Counted from the first letter of the stretch, positions 23,355 through 32,854 are shown. The stretch is 33,102 nucleotides of DNA from Roseivirga sp. UBA6061 (GCA_002427745.1 DIYF01000176.1:479-33580), one strand, 5' to 3'. Numbers and translations are program-made. Notes: a model not told the origin generated them from the letters alone.

Positions 23355-25540
23355 CAGTGTGTCACAATTACTTTTTGGGTGCCGGGTTGGTTGATACCAT
23401 TGGTAACCCTGAAAAGATAGACTCCTGCCGGCAGGTTGATAGTGGATACTTCCAACTGTCTGTCAGGAGAGATGGGAACGTTTTGTTGAATAAGTTGCCC
23501 CCGGATGTTATAAATACTTAAAACACCTTCTGTATCGGTTTGCAGAAAAAGGCGGTCATCTACCGGGTTTGGAAAGGCCACCAATTGAATTTCTCTGGCA
23601 GAGGGTTCACCTCCACCCGAGCTCAGGTTTTTGTAGATGTACAGCCCGCCCCGGTTGTTGCCAATAATCAAAGCCGGCTTACCCGAGCCAAAAATGTCGC
23701 CAGTAGTAAAGGGGGCCAGCTCATCTATGTCAGAAGCTATCAATGAAGTAGACAAAGCAGATTCAAAAATGTCCGTAAAACTCTGTTCAGGTGTAAAGTC
23801 TACACCAAGATTTCCGGTAAATACCTCGAGCTTACCCGTAATATCCGTAGTAATCAGCTCTCTGGCACTATCACCATTCAGGTCTGCAATGTTAACAGAG
23901 GTATTGAGGTTGTCAAAGCCATTGGTGATACCGGCAAAATCATCAATGCCTTCCCCGAAAGTCATACTGCCCTGGTTTACATGAAGCGTAAGGCTGCCAA
24001 TCCGGTTACTGATCAGCAGATCAGCCTGTCCGTCACCATCAACATCTGAGAAGTGGTATTGGTTGGTCTCTCTTATTGTCAGCCCTACTTCGTTTTCGCT
24101 ACCAAAAGAGAAGGAGCCTTCATTCAATCTGTACTTCAGGGTGGTCTGATTGCCATTGATGGTAGTAGACTGGTACACAAAGTCCAGGTCATTATCACCA
24201 TCCAGGTCTACAAACTGTGGTTTCAGGTTTCTGAGGCCCGAGGCTCTTAACCCCAGATAGTCGGTATTCGTCAACTCAAACTCGGGATTAAAGCGTGTTC
24301 CTGTATTTTCAAAAAGGAAAATCCCGGCATTAAAGGTGCCTGAGGAAAAAGTTCCTCTTGTGCCGATGAGCAGATCCAGATCACCATCGCTGTCAATATC
24401 TGCCAGGGCTGGGAAAGTCGTTTCTCCCAATTCGATCATTTCATGTTGCAGGAAAGGCTCCGGAGCACTGTTAAACACCGGACTGGCTGTGGTCCCTGAA
24501 TTTACATACAATGAGGAAGTACGGGTAAAGTCTATCAGGTTACCGATGTTGTTATCAGCATTGGTAGAAACGACCAGATCTTTTTCTCCGTCAAAGTTCA
24601 GGTCTTCGTAAAAAGCAGATGGGAAAAACTGGTCATCAGCCGGGTTACTTTCAGGAAAGCTGACGAAGGCTTGCATTCGGGCCAGCTGTGGAGTTCCCAC
24701 ATTTTCCATATAGTAGAGCGTCTCACAAAACTCATCGGAGGTGATCATATCCATGTCTCCGTCATTGTCACGGTCTAGGAGGAGGATGGCTTTCCCCCCG
24801 GCATGCTCTACTGCTTCGGGAGCCATGATGTCATTTTCCGTATTGGCAATACCTCCCGTGGTGCAGGAGCCTCCGAAGGCAAAATTGTTGCAGTCACATT
24901 CTTCCAGGTCGCCCCACCTGCGGGTTTCACGGGTAAAGGTCAGTGCGCCACAGCTCCCTGTGTTTTCAATGCTCAGGTTTTTGTAATGGTCAATGGTGTT
25001 GGAGGTGCTGAACCGATAAGCCAGAATGTCGAGATCGCCATCTCCGTCTATATCTGCTATGCCCGGAATGTCAGAAGCATTTACCTGCATGTTGATGTCG
25101 TTATCGAAAGTCAGAAACTCAGCAGCCTCTCTCCAGGTGGGCGTGTCACCCGAGGTAGTATTCTCAAATACCTTGATACCAAAAGTTGTGCTGGTAAAAA
25201 TGTCTTTTTTGCCATCGCAGTTAAAATCTGCCAGTACCAGCCAGTCTGCTACTTCTTCCGGAAAAAAAGCCTTGTATTCCGGTGAGAATACATACTCTCC
25301 GCCAGTGGCCAGGTAGGTGGCCAGCTCTCCTGAAATTCTGTGGTAAATGATTAAATCTTCTACCCCGTCACCGTTCAGGTCCATTTTCTGAAACTGACCT
25401 GAGTTGATGCCTCCTTCCCAGGGCCTGTTTAGTAGCTCACCGTCAATTGTTACGGGAATACTACGATCTTCAGCAAACCGGAACTGGGCATTTACGCTGG
25501 TGACAGACAAGGAAAAAAGAAGGAGGAACAGGTATCTCAT
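23354..25540 (-). CDS. Secreted FG-GAP/VCBS-repeat protein with T9SS sorting domain
   Basis: A 728-residue protein from ATG 25540. The signal peptide is MRYLFLLLFSLSVTSVNAQ. The frame is open for another 76 codons upstream, but that part has no signal and I exclude it. The body holds about nine calcium-binding FG-GAP-type loops (DLNGDGVEDLII, DIDGDGDLDILA, DIDSDGDLDLLI, DVDGDGQADLLI and others), as in beta-propellers. The last 75 residues are a type A T9SS domain (AFPNPVDDRLFLQTD, LSIYNIRGQLIQQ, LPAGVYLFRV), so it is exported and anchored by the type IX system. Likely surface adhesin-like; the ligand is unknown. Confidence 0.92.
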   Translation of the reverse strand: MRYLFLLLFSLSVTSVNAQFRFAEDRSIPVTIDGELLNRPWEGGINSGQFQKMDLNGDGVEDLIIYHRISGELATYLATGGEYVFSPEYKAFFPEEVADWLVLADFNCDGKKDIFTSTTFGIKVFENTTSGDTPTWREAAEFLTFDNDINMQVNASDIPGIADIDGDGDLDILAYRFSTSNTIDHYKNLSIENTGSCGALTFTRETRRWGDLEECDCNNFAFGGSCTTGGIANTENDIMAPEAVEHAGGKAILLLDRDNDGDMDMITSDEFCETLYYMENVGTPQLARMQAFVSFPESNPADDQFFPSAFYEDLNFDGEKDLVVSTNADNNIGNLIDFTRTSSLYVNSGTTASPVFNSAPEPFLQHEMIELGETTFPALADIDSDGDLDLLIGTRGTFSSGTFNAGIFLFENTGTRFNPEFELTNTDYLGLRASGLRNLKPQFVDLDGDNDLDFVYQSTTINGNQTTLKYRLNEGSFSFGSENEVGLTIRETNQYHFSDVDGDGQADLLISNRIGSLTLHVNQGSMTFGEGIDDFAGITNGFDNLNTSVNIADLNGDSARELITTDITGKLEVFTGNLGVDFTPEQSFTDIFESALSTSLIASDIDELAPFTTGDIFGSGKPALIIGNNRGGLYIYKNLSSGGGEPSAREIQLVAFPNPVDDRLFLQTDTEGVLSIYNIRGQLIQQNVPISPDRQLEVSTINLPAGVYLFRVTNGINQPGTQKVIVTH

Positions 25541-25555
25541 GTTTCGTTTACAACG

Positions 25556-25563
25556 CAAAATTA
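25556..25563 (-). promoter_or_regulatory. Probable -7 element of the FG-GAP protein promoter
   Basis: On the minus strand TAATTTTG matches TAnnTTTG and lies 15 bases before ATG 25540. No TTTG is seen at the expected -33 position, so the assignment rests on the -7 box alone. Confidence 0.4.
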
Positions 25564-25640
25564 AGCAATTGTAACATGCGTCCTTTTTTAACGATGCAAG
25601 ATGTTGAATCTGTATTAACTTGTGGTCAGAAAAGGTACGT

Positions 25641-26936
25641 ATGACAGGTAATATCGAAGACTTATATCTCCATTTTCTTAACGCTACGGGCGTTTCAACG
25701 GATACGCGATCTATTGACCAGGGCAATATATTCTTTGCGTTAAAGGGTCCTAATTTCAATGCTAACAAGCTGGCGGCTCAGGCCCTCGATAAGGGTGCCT
25801 CTATTGCGGTGATCGATGATGCCGAATTTGATACGGACTCCCGCTGTTTCCTGGTGGAAGATGTGCTGACTACCCTGCAGCATCTGGCAACCCATCATCG
25901 CAGGCAGTTTGATATTCCATTTGTGGCACTGACAGGGTCTAATGGAAAGACGACCACGAAGGAGCTCATACGTGATGTACTGGCTACGAAATTCAACGTG
26001 ATGGCAACCCTGGGAAATCTGAACAATCACATCGGAGTACCACTCACATTGCTCAGAGTTTCGGCAGAAACAGAAATAGCCATCATTGAGATGGGGGCCA
26101 ACCATGTGGGGGAGATTGCCGCGCTGTGTAAGATTGCCGAACCCACTCACGGCCTCATTACGAACATAGGCAAAGCCCACCTGGAAGGTTTTGGTGGTAT
26201 TGAAGGCGTGATCAGAGGGAAAAGCGAAATGTACAACTGGCTGATTCAGACAGACGGAGTCATTTTCGTGAATTCCAAACATGATGTACTGAGAAATATG
26301 GCCGAGAGGCGCATGAAGCATCCCTATTACTACCCTCAGAAGGGAAATTACTTTTATGCGGAACTGCTCGAGACAAAACCGGCATTAAAGTTCAGAAGTG
26401 AAAACGGAGAAGAGGTACAAACACAGATTCACGGTGAATACAACTTTGATAATATCTGTACAGCCCTTTGCATAGGTAAGTTTTTCGAAACAGAGCCGAC
26501 AGCCTCCAATGCAGCAATTGCTTCGTACGTTTCAGAAAACAACCGGTCTCAGAGTATAGATCGGGGAGATAAAACGATCATTCTCGATGCTTATAATGCC
26601 AATCCCAGCTCTATGGAGGCGGCACTGAGAGATTTAGCCGGGCTCAATACACCGCATAAAGCCGCGATCCTGGGAGATATGTACGAACTGGGAGAGGCGA
26701 AAGAAGAGGAGCACAGGAAGATCGGAGCTTTGACCAAGGACTTGAATATCGATCTGGCTATATTCTGCGGAGAGCTGATGAAGACTGCAGCCGAAGCAAA
26801 TACAGACTCGGTGTATTGTGAAACCAAGGAAGAACTGTCCCTTTACCTCAGCTCAAACGTCATTCCGGCAGGTCACATACTTGTGAAAGGGTCACGGGGT
26901 ATGGGGCTTGAAACGATCGTAGATAAAATCAACTGA
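25641..26936 (+). CDS. murF: UDP-N-acetylmuramoyl-tripeptide-D-alanyl-D-alanine ligase
   Basis: Cytoplasmic Mur ligase that adds D-Ala-D-Ala to UDP-MurNAc-tripeptide, the last soluble step of peptidoglycan precursor synthesis. At 431 residues it shows the substrate domain (VSTDTRSIDQGNIFFALKG), the ATP P-loop GSNGKTTTK (99-107), and Mur-ligase segments IAIIEMGANHVGEIAALCKI, ITNIGKAHLEGFGG and IILDAYNANPSSMEAALRDL. An in-frame TTG at 25620 exists, but ATG 25641 gives the family N-terminus. It is isolated from other mur genes and followed by a DUF2461 gene after 1 base. Confidence 0.96.
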   Translation: MTGNIEDLYLHFLNATGVSTDTRSIDQGNIFFALKGPNFNANKLAAQALDKGASIAVIDDAEFDTDSRCFLVEDVLTTLQHLATHHRRQFDIPFVALTGSNGKTTTKELIRDVLATKFNVMATLGNLNNHIGVPLTLLRVSAETEIAIIEMGANHVGEIAALCKIAEPTHGLITNIGKAHLEGFGGIEGVIRGKSEMYNWLIQTDGVIFVNSKHDVLRNMAERRMKHPYYYPQKGNYFYAELLETKPALKFRSENGEEVQTQIHGEYNFDNICTALCIGKFFETEPTASNAAIASYVSENNRSQSIDRGDKTIILDAYNANPSSMEAALRDLAGLNTPHKAAILGDMYELGEAKEEEHRKIGALTKDLNIDLAIFCGELMKTAAEANTDSVYCETKEELSLYLSSNVIPAGHILVKGSRGMGLETIVDKIN

Positions 26937-26937
26937 C

Positions 26938-27597
26938 ATGGATATTCAGCCAATATTTTCATTTCTCAAAGAGCTCAAAGAGAACAATAACAAAGAGTGG
27001 TTTGCTGCCAACAAAAAACGTTTTGATGCCTGTCGCGTTACGTTTGCCGAACTGGTGGATGAGCTGATCTCGCATCTGGCCACTCAGGATGAAGCTTTTG
27101 AAGGATTAACCCCCAAAGAATGCATATTCCGTATTTACAGAGATGTACGTTTCAGCAAGGATAAAACTCCTTATAAAACCAGTTTTTCTGCCTGCATAGC
27201 CCCTGGTGGAAGAAAGAGCTCTCAGGCCATCCGGTACTTTCATCTGGAACCGGGAAATACGATTCTGGCCGGAGGTATTTATCAGCCCGATGCAGATCGC
27301 CTGAAAAAAATCCGACAGGAGATTGACTATAATGCTGATGGGCTAAAAGCAGTGCTGGAAGACAAAGCCTTCAAAGCGTATTTTGACGGCTTGAACGGAG
27401 ACAAGCTCAAGAGACCGCCTAAAGGCTATGATGCAGAACATCCCGATGTAGAATTACTCAAGTTCAAAAGCTACACAGTCTTCTATAATGTCAAGGACGA
27501 TGATGTGCTTTCGAGTGGTTTTATCGGAAAAACTCAGGAAGTATTCGATCGACTTAGTCCCTTTAACGCTTATCTGAATGAAGCAATAGCAGAGTAA
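26938..27597 (+). CDS. DUF2461 family protein
   Basis: A 219-residue protein matching the DUF2461 (TIGR02453) pattern: FLKELKENNNKEWFAANKKR at the start, then IFRIYRDVRFSKDKTPYKTS, YFHLEPGNTILAGGIYQPDA, and a C-terminal KSYTVFYNVKDDDVLSSGF. No signal peptide or catalytic motif is evident. Members are widespread and of unknown function. It starts 1 base after the murF stop, so it is co-transcribed with murF; I draw no functional link from that. Confidence 0.9.
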   Translation: MDIQPIFSFLKELKENNNKEWFAANKKRFDACRVTFAELVDELISHLATQDEAFEGLTPKECIFRIYRDVRFSKDKTPYKTSFSACIAPGGRKSSQAIRYFHLEPGNTILAGGIYQPDADRLKKIRQEIDYNADGLKAVLEDKAFKAYFDGLNGDKLKRPPKGYDAEHPDVELLKFKSYTVFYNVKDDDVLSSGFIGKTQEVFDRLSPFNAYLNEAIAE

Positions 27598-27611
27598 AAA
27601 AGAGGGAGCGC

Positions 27612-27643
27612 AAAAAAAGGAGAGACCGTCCTCACGGTCTCTC
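27612..27643 (-). terminator. Terminator of the sigma/FecR/TonB operon (minus strand)
   Basis: GAGAGACCGT (27620-27629), CCTC loop, ACGGTCTCTC (27634-27643): a perfect 10-bp stem. On the minus strand it runs into CCTTTTTTTG (complement of 27610-27619). It lies about 90 bases past the last minus gene and 23 bases after the DUF2461 stop, so it may also slow plus-strand transcripts, though no plus-strand T-run follows. Confidence 0.85.
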
Positions 27644-27733
27644 GCCTCAACCTAAGAAACTGGTGACCTTCACTGCTTAACCATCTGTCATTTTCAGGCC
27701 ACCAAATTTTCGTTTATCCGAAGAGCACTACAT

Positions 27734-28681
27734 TCAGGGTTTGCTATAAATGGTCACTGTGCTTTCGTCAATATTGTATTTCAGCCCCATTGGGTTACAA
27801 ATGAGCTGTATGGCTTCGTTCAGATTTGTATTGCTGAAGTATCCGTTGTAGACCCGATCTTTGATCTCAGGATCCGTCTTATCATAAGTCAGCTCAATAT
27901 CAAATTGCCTCGCAAATTCCTCGAGTACTTCAGTAAGCAACACTGCTTCAAAATCATACTCCCCGTTTCGCCAATTATCCACCTGGTCTACATCGATCTC
28001 CTCTGGCTCGCCAACAACCCCCGCTTTGGCTACAACTATGAGACCAGGTGTGATAACCTGACTTGAACTATTGTCCGGAGAGCTGACTCTCACTTTCCCG
28101 GTTTTACATGATACCTCCAGTCGCTGGTTTCTCACTCTTACGTTAAAGCTGGTGCCTAATACCTCCACACTGCCATACTCCGTAGACACCACGAACCTGT
28201 TACCTTTTGTTACCTGAAAGAAGGCTTCTCCCTGCAGAGATACTTTTCGTTCTTCAGACCAGGTCTTTTCAGAATAGCTTATCGTGCTATTGGCATTCAG
28301 ATAAACTGCTGATCCGTTGGGTAGATTGATTGTATTTGATTCTGCCGTAGCTGTATCAAAGATTTGCTGATTTGAAGGATAGAGAAGAAAAAGAGCACCT
28401 ATGGCTAAGATGAAAGAGGCCGCTATTCCTGTTATCCAATACCTGCGCGGCATCGTGATAGTTTTTGATTTTTTGTCTGCTAAAATCTTCTCCTCCAGCA
28501 TCTCCCAGGCGACAGCCTTGGGAACATAGGTTTTGACATCAAAATCCGATGCGGCTTCTCCGGATTTCAGCAGTGCCACAATATCCTCTACTCCACCGGC
28601 TCTTTTCATAGCTTCCTCCCTCGAAATCTTTCCCTCGAGCCATTCCCTTTCCCACATGATATGGTGCTCTTCTCCGTACAT
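27734..28681 (-). CDS. Second FecR-type anti-sigma factor
   Basis: A 315-residue inner-membrane protein. The cytoplasmic N-terminal part (1-79) would bind a sigma factor. One membrane helix follows at 81-101 (YWITGIAASFILAIGALFLL), then the periplasmic FecR domain (about 115-215: INLPNGSAVYLNANSTISYS, VSLQGEAFFQVTKGNRFVVS, VLGTSFNV). A DUF4974/STN-like C-terminus (EFARQFDIELTYDK, LNEAIQLICNPMGLKYNID) completes it. It follows the TonB receptor by 53 bases and has no sigma gene of its own here, although an FecR already sits upstream of the receptor. ATG 28681 is used; M9 is an alternative. Confidence 0.92.
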   Translation of the reverse strand: MYGEEHHIMWEREWLEGKISREEAMKRAGGVEDIVALLKSGEAASDFDVKTYVPKAVAWEMLEEKILADKKSKTITMPRRYWITGIAASFILAIGALFLLYPSNQQIFDTATAESNTINLPNGSAVYLNANSTISYSEKTWSEERKVSLQGEAFFQVTKGNRFVVSTEYGSVEVLGTSFNVRVRNQRLEVSCKTGKVRVSSPDNSSSQVITPGLIVVAKAGVVGEPEEIDVDQVDNWRNGEYDFEAVLLTEVLEEFARQFDIELTYDKTDPEIKDRVYNGYFSNTNLNEAIQLICNPMGLKYNIDESTVTIYSKP

Positions 28682-28734
28682 TCGATGTTAATACACGGAT
28701 TGAATTCGATACCCTACCTGAATTCTTAAAAAAG

Positions 28735-31437
28735 TTAAAACTTCAGGTTGAGGAAAACAGAGGGGGTGAAGTCCAGCAAACGCAGGTCACGGAAGGCAAT
28801 CTGAGGGTTTCTTTCCACAGCTATGCTGGCGTCAATCCTTGAAAGGTCCAACTCACGGCTTTGGATATTTTTCCGGTTAAAGACGTTGAAAAGGGAAATA
28901 CCTATTTCTCCTGAGCTCGTTTCGCTGGAGAATTTATAGGCCAGAGAAAAGTCCAGTCTCTGATAAGAAGGGAGGCTGTTCACAACCTTGTCTGTATTGA
29001 TCAGGTCATAATCGCGTACTACACCTTCATTGTCACGGATAAACCTTACCCTGGGAACGTAATAAGGTCTGCCGCTACCGTAAATCCAGGATGCCGAAAT
29101 ATTCCAATTTGTCAGCGACAGGGAGTTAATGAATTTTAGCTCATGTCGCTGGTCCTGTCTCGACCTGATGCGTTCTCCGTTATTGATATTGTCGAAACGG
29201 TTGGTGGCTTTGCTGAGTGTATAGGCAAACCAGCCCTGGTAAGGTCCCGCATTTTTCTGAACCAGAAAATCTACGCCTCTTATCAGTCCCTCGCCCAGAG
29301 AATACTGCTCTGTGGCCCGGTTGTCAGTGTTGTTACCCAACAGTGAGGCGTAGGACAGGCTGATATCCAGTAAGCCGTCAATGCGCTTTTCATAAAACTC
29401 AACGTCTACGAGAAAGCCCTTTTTAGAATAATTGAAACCGGCAATCCAGTGATCGGACTGTAGCCTTGGTACCATAAAATCTTCAGAGCCATTGGGGACA
29501 CTGTTGTCTTCATCCCGTGCGAGAAACCAGAAGTTCTGATTTCTGTTTCGGGGGTCGTCCCACACAATGTCGTTGACAAGCTGAAAAAACCTGCCATTGG
29601 CTGCCTTTAACTCAAATGTAGGGAAGAGCTGGTAAGACAGTGCCAGACGATGCCCCAGGTAATTCTCAGCTGTGATATCCGTGATTTCGTATCGGAAGCC
29701 GGTGCTAAGCTCCAGCTTTTTACTGAGCCTGAATTTGTCAGAGGCATAGAGCGCCATGATAGTGCCTTGTTCGCGAAAAGCCGAAACAGGAGTAATGGAT
29801 CCTTCACTCAGTACTGTTTGCGTATTGAGGAGGTTGGAGATGTTAAAACCCAGGTCCAGCTCGTGTTTTTTACCCACACTGACTTCGTTTTTGAAGTTTA
29901 GCTGTACATCGGTAATCTTGTTAGATCTGTCCTCATCCACGGTCCTGATGGGTGTTGTATCGGTTCTGAATTCTTCGAAGAAGTTAGAGTTGAAAAAATA
30001 CTGTGAGCGGGAAGCCTGCAGGCTTGAATAGTAATTTGAACTCCAGTTTCTGGACCAGACGGCTCCTACGGCATTATTACCCCAGTTTGTATTCTCCTCA
30101 AAACTATAGGTGAAATTGTCAGTACCTTCATCGTTTCTATAATCAGCCCCTACATTCAATACATCCCGACCGCTGTAAAGACTCAGGCTGACAATGTCGC
30201 GTTTGGAGACATTGTAGGTAGTTTTGACATGTAGGTCCCGAAAACGAAAATTGGGTCGAATGGCATCTGTGAGAGCCAGCTCTTCAGTACCAGACTGGCT
30301 ATTTCCATAGAGCTCATAAAGCTTTTCAAACAACCTGTTCCTGATAATGTCGGTGTAGGCCCTTCTGTAGCTGATGTGTATTGCTCCACGACCATTGTTT
30401 AAAGGAGCATTCGTGCTGAAACGCGCACTGAGCAGGTTGATGCCAAAATTATAGGTGGGTTCATTGAAGTTTCCGGTCTTGCCGGTGATATCAACCACTC
30501 CGGAGATTCGGCCGCCATAGCGGGCTTTATAGCCTCCTTTAAACACCTGTATATCTCTTACAGCATCGGAGTTGATGGCGCTGAAAACCCCGAAAAAGTG
30601 ATCTAACCGGTAAATAGGGAAACCATCAAATAAGACCAGGTTATGAGCTGATGGACTGCTGCGAATATTCAGGCCAGAGGCATTTTCGCTGCTGCCGCTG
30701 ATACCGGGAAGCAGTTGCAATGATCTGAAAACATCCAGCTCACCCAAACTCGGTAGTCCTGACAGCGCATTGGGGTTGATCTTGATCTGGCTGATGTCAT
30801 CGCCATACTTGATTTTGTCTCCTTCGCGATCGTTTTGCAGGGTGAAAGAAGCCAGGTTTTTGACACTTTCATCCATCATCACTCTCAGTGTCTGACGGGT
30901 GTTTCCGGGTACCAGGCGAATGTCGTTCTTTTTGTAACCCAGATAGGATATCACAATTGTACTGGTGTCATTAGGCACTTTGGGGAGTGAGAAGTAACCG
31001 TCTGAGTTGGTGATAGTACCTAAGCTGGATCCCTGTACTCTCACCAGGGCATTGGGCAAGGTTTCACCGGTTTTAGCATCTACTACCACACCATAGACGG
31101 TAAGGTCGAAAAGGCTGGGCTTATCAAGATTAATGTCTACCTGCTTGGGGGTAAGAATGATTTTCCCATTAAGCACCTGATAGTCTATTCCATGCTCAGG
31201 TAAGATCTCATCCAGGAAGCTGGTGATGCTGATATTGGAATAGTTGCCTGTAATCACAATACCCGTTACCAGGGCATCATCATAAGCTACCTTTACCTTG
31301 TATTTGTTTTTGAGCACGCGAATTACCTTCGATAGAGGTGCTTTGGAAAAGCGCTCGCTGATCGGAATGTTCGGGGCATCCTGAGCCCTTAGCACAGTGA
31401 GTGCCGAAAATAAAATCAGGCAAAAGAAAAATCGCAC
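28735..31437 (-). CDS. TonB-dependent receptor with STN and carboxypeptidase-regulatory-like domains
   Basis: A 900-residue outer-membrane receptor/transducer. Order: signal peptide (1-18), STN secretin/TonB N-terminal domain (about 24-98, SKAPLSKVIRVLKNKYKVKV), carboxypeptidase-D regulatory-like domain (about 113-195, GVVVDAKTGETLPNALVRVQ), plug (about 215-325, ASGLNIRSSPSAHNLVLFDG, then YGGRISGVVDITGK), and a long barrel ending in FLNLKF. The STN domain is typical of receptors that signal to a FecR/ECF pair. The start is GTG, sharing one base with the upstream FecR stop (TAGTG). It lacks an adjacent SusD partner, so a non-glycan ligand such as a siderophore is possible. Confidence 0.93.
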   Translation of the reverse strand: MRFFFCLILFSALTVLRAQDAPNIPISERFSKAPLSKVIRVLKNKYKVKVAYDDALVTGIVITGNYSNISITSFLDEILPEHGIDYQVLNGKIILTPKQVDINLDKPSLFDLTVYGVVVDAKTGETLPNALVRVQGSSLGTITNSDGYFSLPKVPNDTSTIVISYLGYKKNDIRLVPGNTRQTLRVMMDESVKNLASFTLQNDREGDKIKYGDDISQIKINPNALSGLPSLGELDVFRSLQLLPGISGSSENASGLNIRSSPSAHNLVLFDGFPIYRLDHFFGVFSAINSDAVRDIQVFKGGYKARYGGRISGVVDITGKTGNFNEPTYNFGINLLSARFSTNAPLNNGRGAIHISYRRAYTDIIRNRLFEKLYELYGNSQSGTEELALTDAIRPNFRFRDLHVKTTYNVSKRDIVSLSLYSGRDVLNVGADYRNDEGTDNFTYSFEENTNWGNNAVGAVWSRNWSSNYYSSLQASRSQYFFNSNFFEEFRTDTTPIRTVDEDRSNKITDVQLNFKNEVSVGKKHELDLGFNISNLLNTQTVLSEGSITPVSAFREQGTIMALYASDKFRLSKKLELSTGFRYEITDITAENYLGHRLALSYQLFPTFELKAANGRFFQLVNDIVWDDPRNRNQNFWFLARDEDNSVPNGSEDFMVPRLQSDHWIAGFNYSKKGFLVDVEFYEKRIDGLLDISLSYASLLGNNTDNRATEQYSLGEGLIRGVDFLVQKNAGPYQGWFAYTLSKATNRFDNINNGERIRSRQDQRHELKFINSLSLTNWNISASWIYGSGRPYYVPRVRFIRDNEGVVRDYDLINTDKVVNSLPSYQRLDFSLAYKFSSETSSGEIGISLFNVFNRKNIQSRELDLSRIDASIAVERNPQIAFRDLRLLDFTPSVFLNLKF

Positions 31438-32345
31438 TATTCAACTGTTACGATGCTGCCGTTGATTTGGCTGCTCAGTCCCATGGGCACAAACACCAGC
31501 TGAAGTGCTTCGGCCAGGCTTTGTGTGCTGAAAAAGCCAGTGTAGAAGCGGTCAGAGATGTCTCCGGTTACTTCTATCTTGATATCGAACTGTCTTTCCA
31601 ACTCGCTGATCACCTTAGTCAACTCGACTGCATCAAAATAAAACTCTCCAATTCTCCAGGTTGCCGATAGTTGAGGGTTGAAATCCTGCACCGTAAGACG
31701 GCCGGATTGAGTTTCTATGGTAGCCTTTTGTCCGGGGGTGAGTACCACCTGATCATTGTTAATATCTACCTGTACACGGCCTGTAAAGCAGGCTACACTA
31801 AAATCTTTATCTCGGTTATACACATTAAAGCTCGTTCCCAGCACAGTTACTTTACCGAGGTCTGTATCCACTGTGAAGGTATTGCCTTCTGATACCTCAA
31901 AAAACGCTTCACCTTTTAACTCAACGTGGCGGGAGGTGGCCCAGGAAGCCTGGTCGTAGGCTATGGAGGAGGAAGCATTGAGGGTTACCTGAGATTGGTC
32001 AGGCAGGGTTTCTGTGATGATTTGTGCAGTAGCTGTCTCAAAACTGACAAAACCCTGTGTATTGTTATCGATCAGGCTGAAATAACCCAATACCAAAACG
32101 GCTGCGATGCTAACAGCATATACCAGCCAGCGGGTATTAGATTTCTTTTCAGGAATAAGAACACGCTCGTTGTCCAGAGGTTGTTCGTTGATGTTGCTCA
32201 TCAACTCATCCCAGGCGACTGATTTGGTTTTACCTGCAGGAACATCCAGTGACTGGGTAAGGGCGATAATCCTTTCCATTTCATCACGCTCTTCAGGAGA
32301 TGTTTCCTGCTCAAGCCAGTTTTCTATGAGGTTGTCTTTTTCCAA
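31437..32345 (-). CDS. FecR-type anti-sigma factor
   Basis: A 302-residue membrane protein that relays signals from the receptor to the ECF sigma factor. Cytoplasmic part 1-70, one membrane helix 73-92 (WLVYAVSIAAVLVLGYFSLI), FecR domain (about 110-210: LPDQSQVTLNASSSIAYDQA, VELKGEAFFEVSEGNTFTVD, VTVLGTSFNVY), and a DUF4974 C-terminus (ELERQFDIKIEV, LAEALQLVFVPMGL). The start appears to be TTG 32345, 17 bases after the sigma stop; a stop codon lies two codons upstream, and the next Met is at residue 23. It is clearly paralogous to the FecR at 27734-28681. Confidence 0.93.
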   Translation of the reverse strand: MEKDNLIENWLEQETSPEERDEMERIIALTQSLDVPAGKTKSVAWDELMSNINEQPLDNERVLIPEKKSNTRWLVYAVSIAAVLVLGYFSLIDNNTQGFVSFETATAQIITETLPDQSQVTLNASSSIAYDQASWATSRHVELKGEAFFEVSEGNTFTVDTDLGKVTVLGTSFNVYNRDKDFSVACFTGRVQVDINNDQVVLTPGQKATIETQSGRLTVQDFNPQLSATWRIGEFYFDAVELTKVISELERQFDIKIEVTGDISDRFYTGFFSTQSLAEALQLVFVPMGLSSQINGSIVTVE

Positions 32346-32362
32346 CAGCTAAATTTAACAAA

Positions 32363-32854
32363 TTAAATCTTATACTTTATCTTTTCTTTAAGGTAGCCCA
32401 GGGCCCCGTGCATTCGCTTTTCAACGGCTTTTACACTGAGCTCCAGCCTTTCTGCAATTTCCTTGTAAGTAAGCTCGTCTATCCGGTTCATCAGAAATAC
32501 CTCACGCTGTTTTTCAGGCATGTTTCCGATGGTTTTCTCCAGCTCAGCTTTGAATTCTTTTTCCTCCAGTGCGTACTGAGGAGATTGTTCGTTTCGCTGA
32601 TCCTTATTCTTCTCGGCAAAGTTCATGACTACCTTGCTGTGTCTGAGCTTGTTGAGTAACATGTTGTTGGCGATAGTGTAGAGGTAGCTCTTTACAGTTT
32701 CCTGATTGATGTCCTCTCGCTTGTCCCAGACCTTCATAAAAACATCCTGAGTCAAATCTTCAGCCAATGCCACATCTCCGCACTTGTAATAAAGAAAATT
32801 CTTTATTGGCGTATAATATTGGTCGAAGATCTCCTTGAATTGACCCAGCGTCAT
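32363..32854 (-). CDS. ECF RNA polymerase sigma factor (FecI-like)
   Basis: A 163-residue sigma factor. Region 2 includes the core-binding and -10 recognition segment DVALAEDLTQDVFMKVWDKR (27-46). Region 4 has the helix-turn-helix ELTYKEIAERLELSVKAVEK (127-146). Length is typical. It heads an operon of sigma, FecR, TonB receptor and a second FecR, the layout of Bacteroidota cell-surface signalling. A TATCTTGC segment upstream is only a partial match to the -7 consensus, so I do not call a promoter. Divergent from tRNA-Val. Confidence 0.95.
   Translation of the reverse strand: MTLGQFKEIFDQYYTPIKNFLYYKCGDVALAEDLTQDVFMKVWDKREDINQETVKSYLYTIANNMLLNKLRHSKVVMNFAEKNKDQRNEQSPQYALEEKEFKAELEKTIGNMPEKQREVFLMNRIDELTYKEIAERLELSVKAVEKRMHGALGYLKEKIKYKI

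Noticed and set aside
23360..23366. A plus-strand TGTCACA, as in the ECF41 promoters.
   Set aside because: It lies inside the end of the T9SS gene with no plus-strand gene in reach; a 7-mer is expected a few times by chance in this length.
25541..25768. Seventy-six extra codons upstream of the FG-GAP protein.
   Set aside because: The signal peptide begins at ATG 25540; the extension covers the divergent promoter region and overlaps murF.
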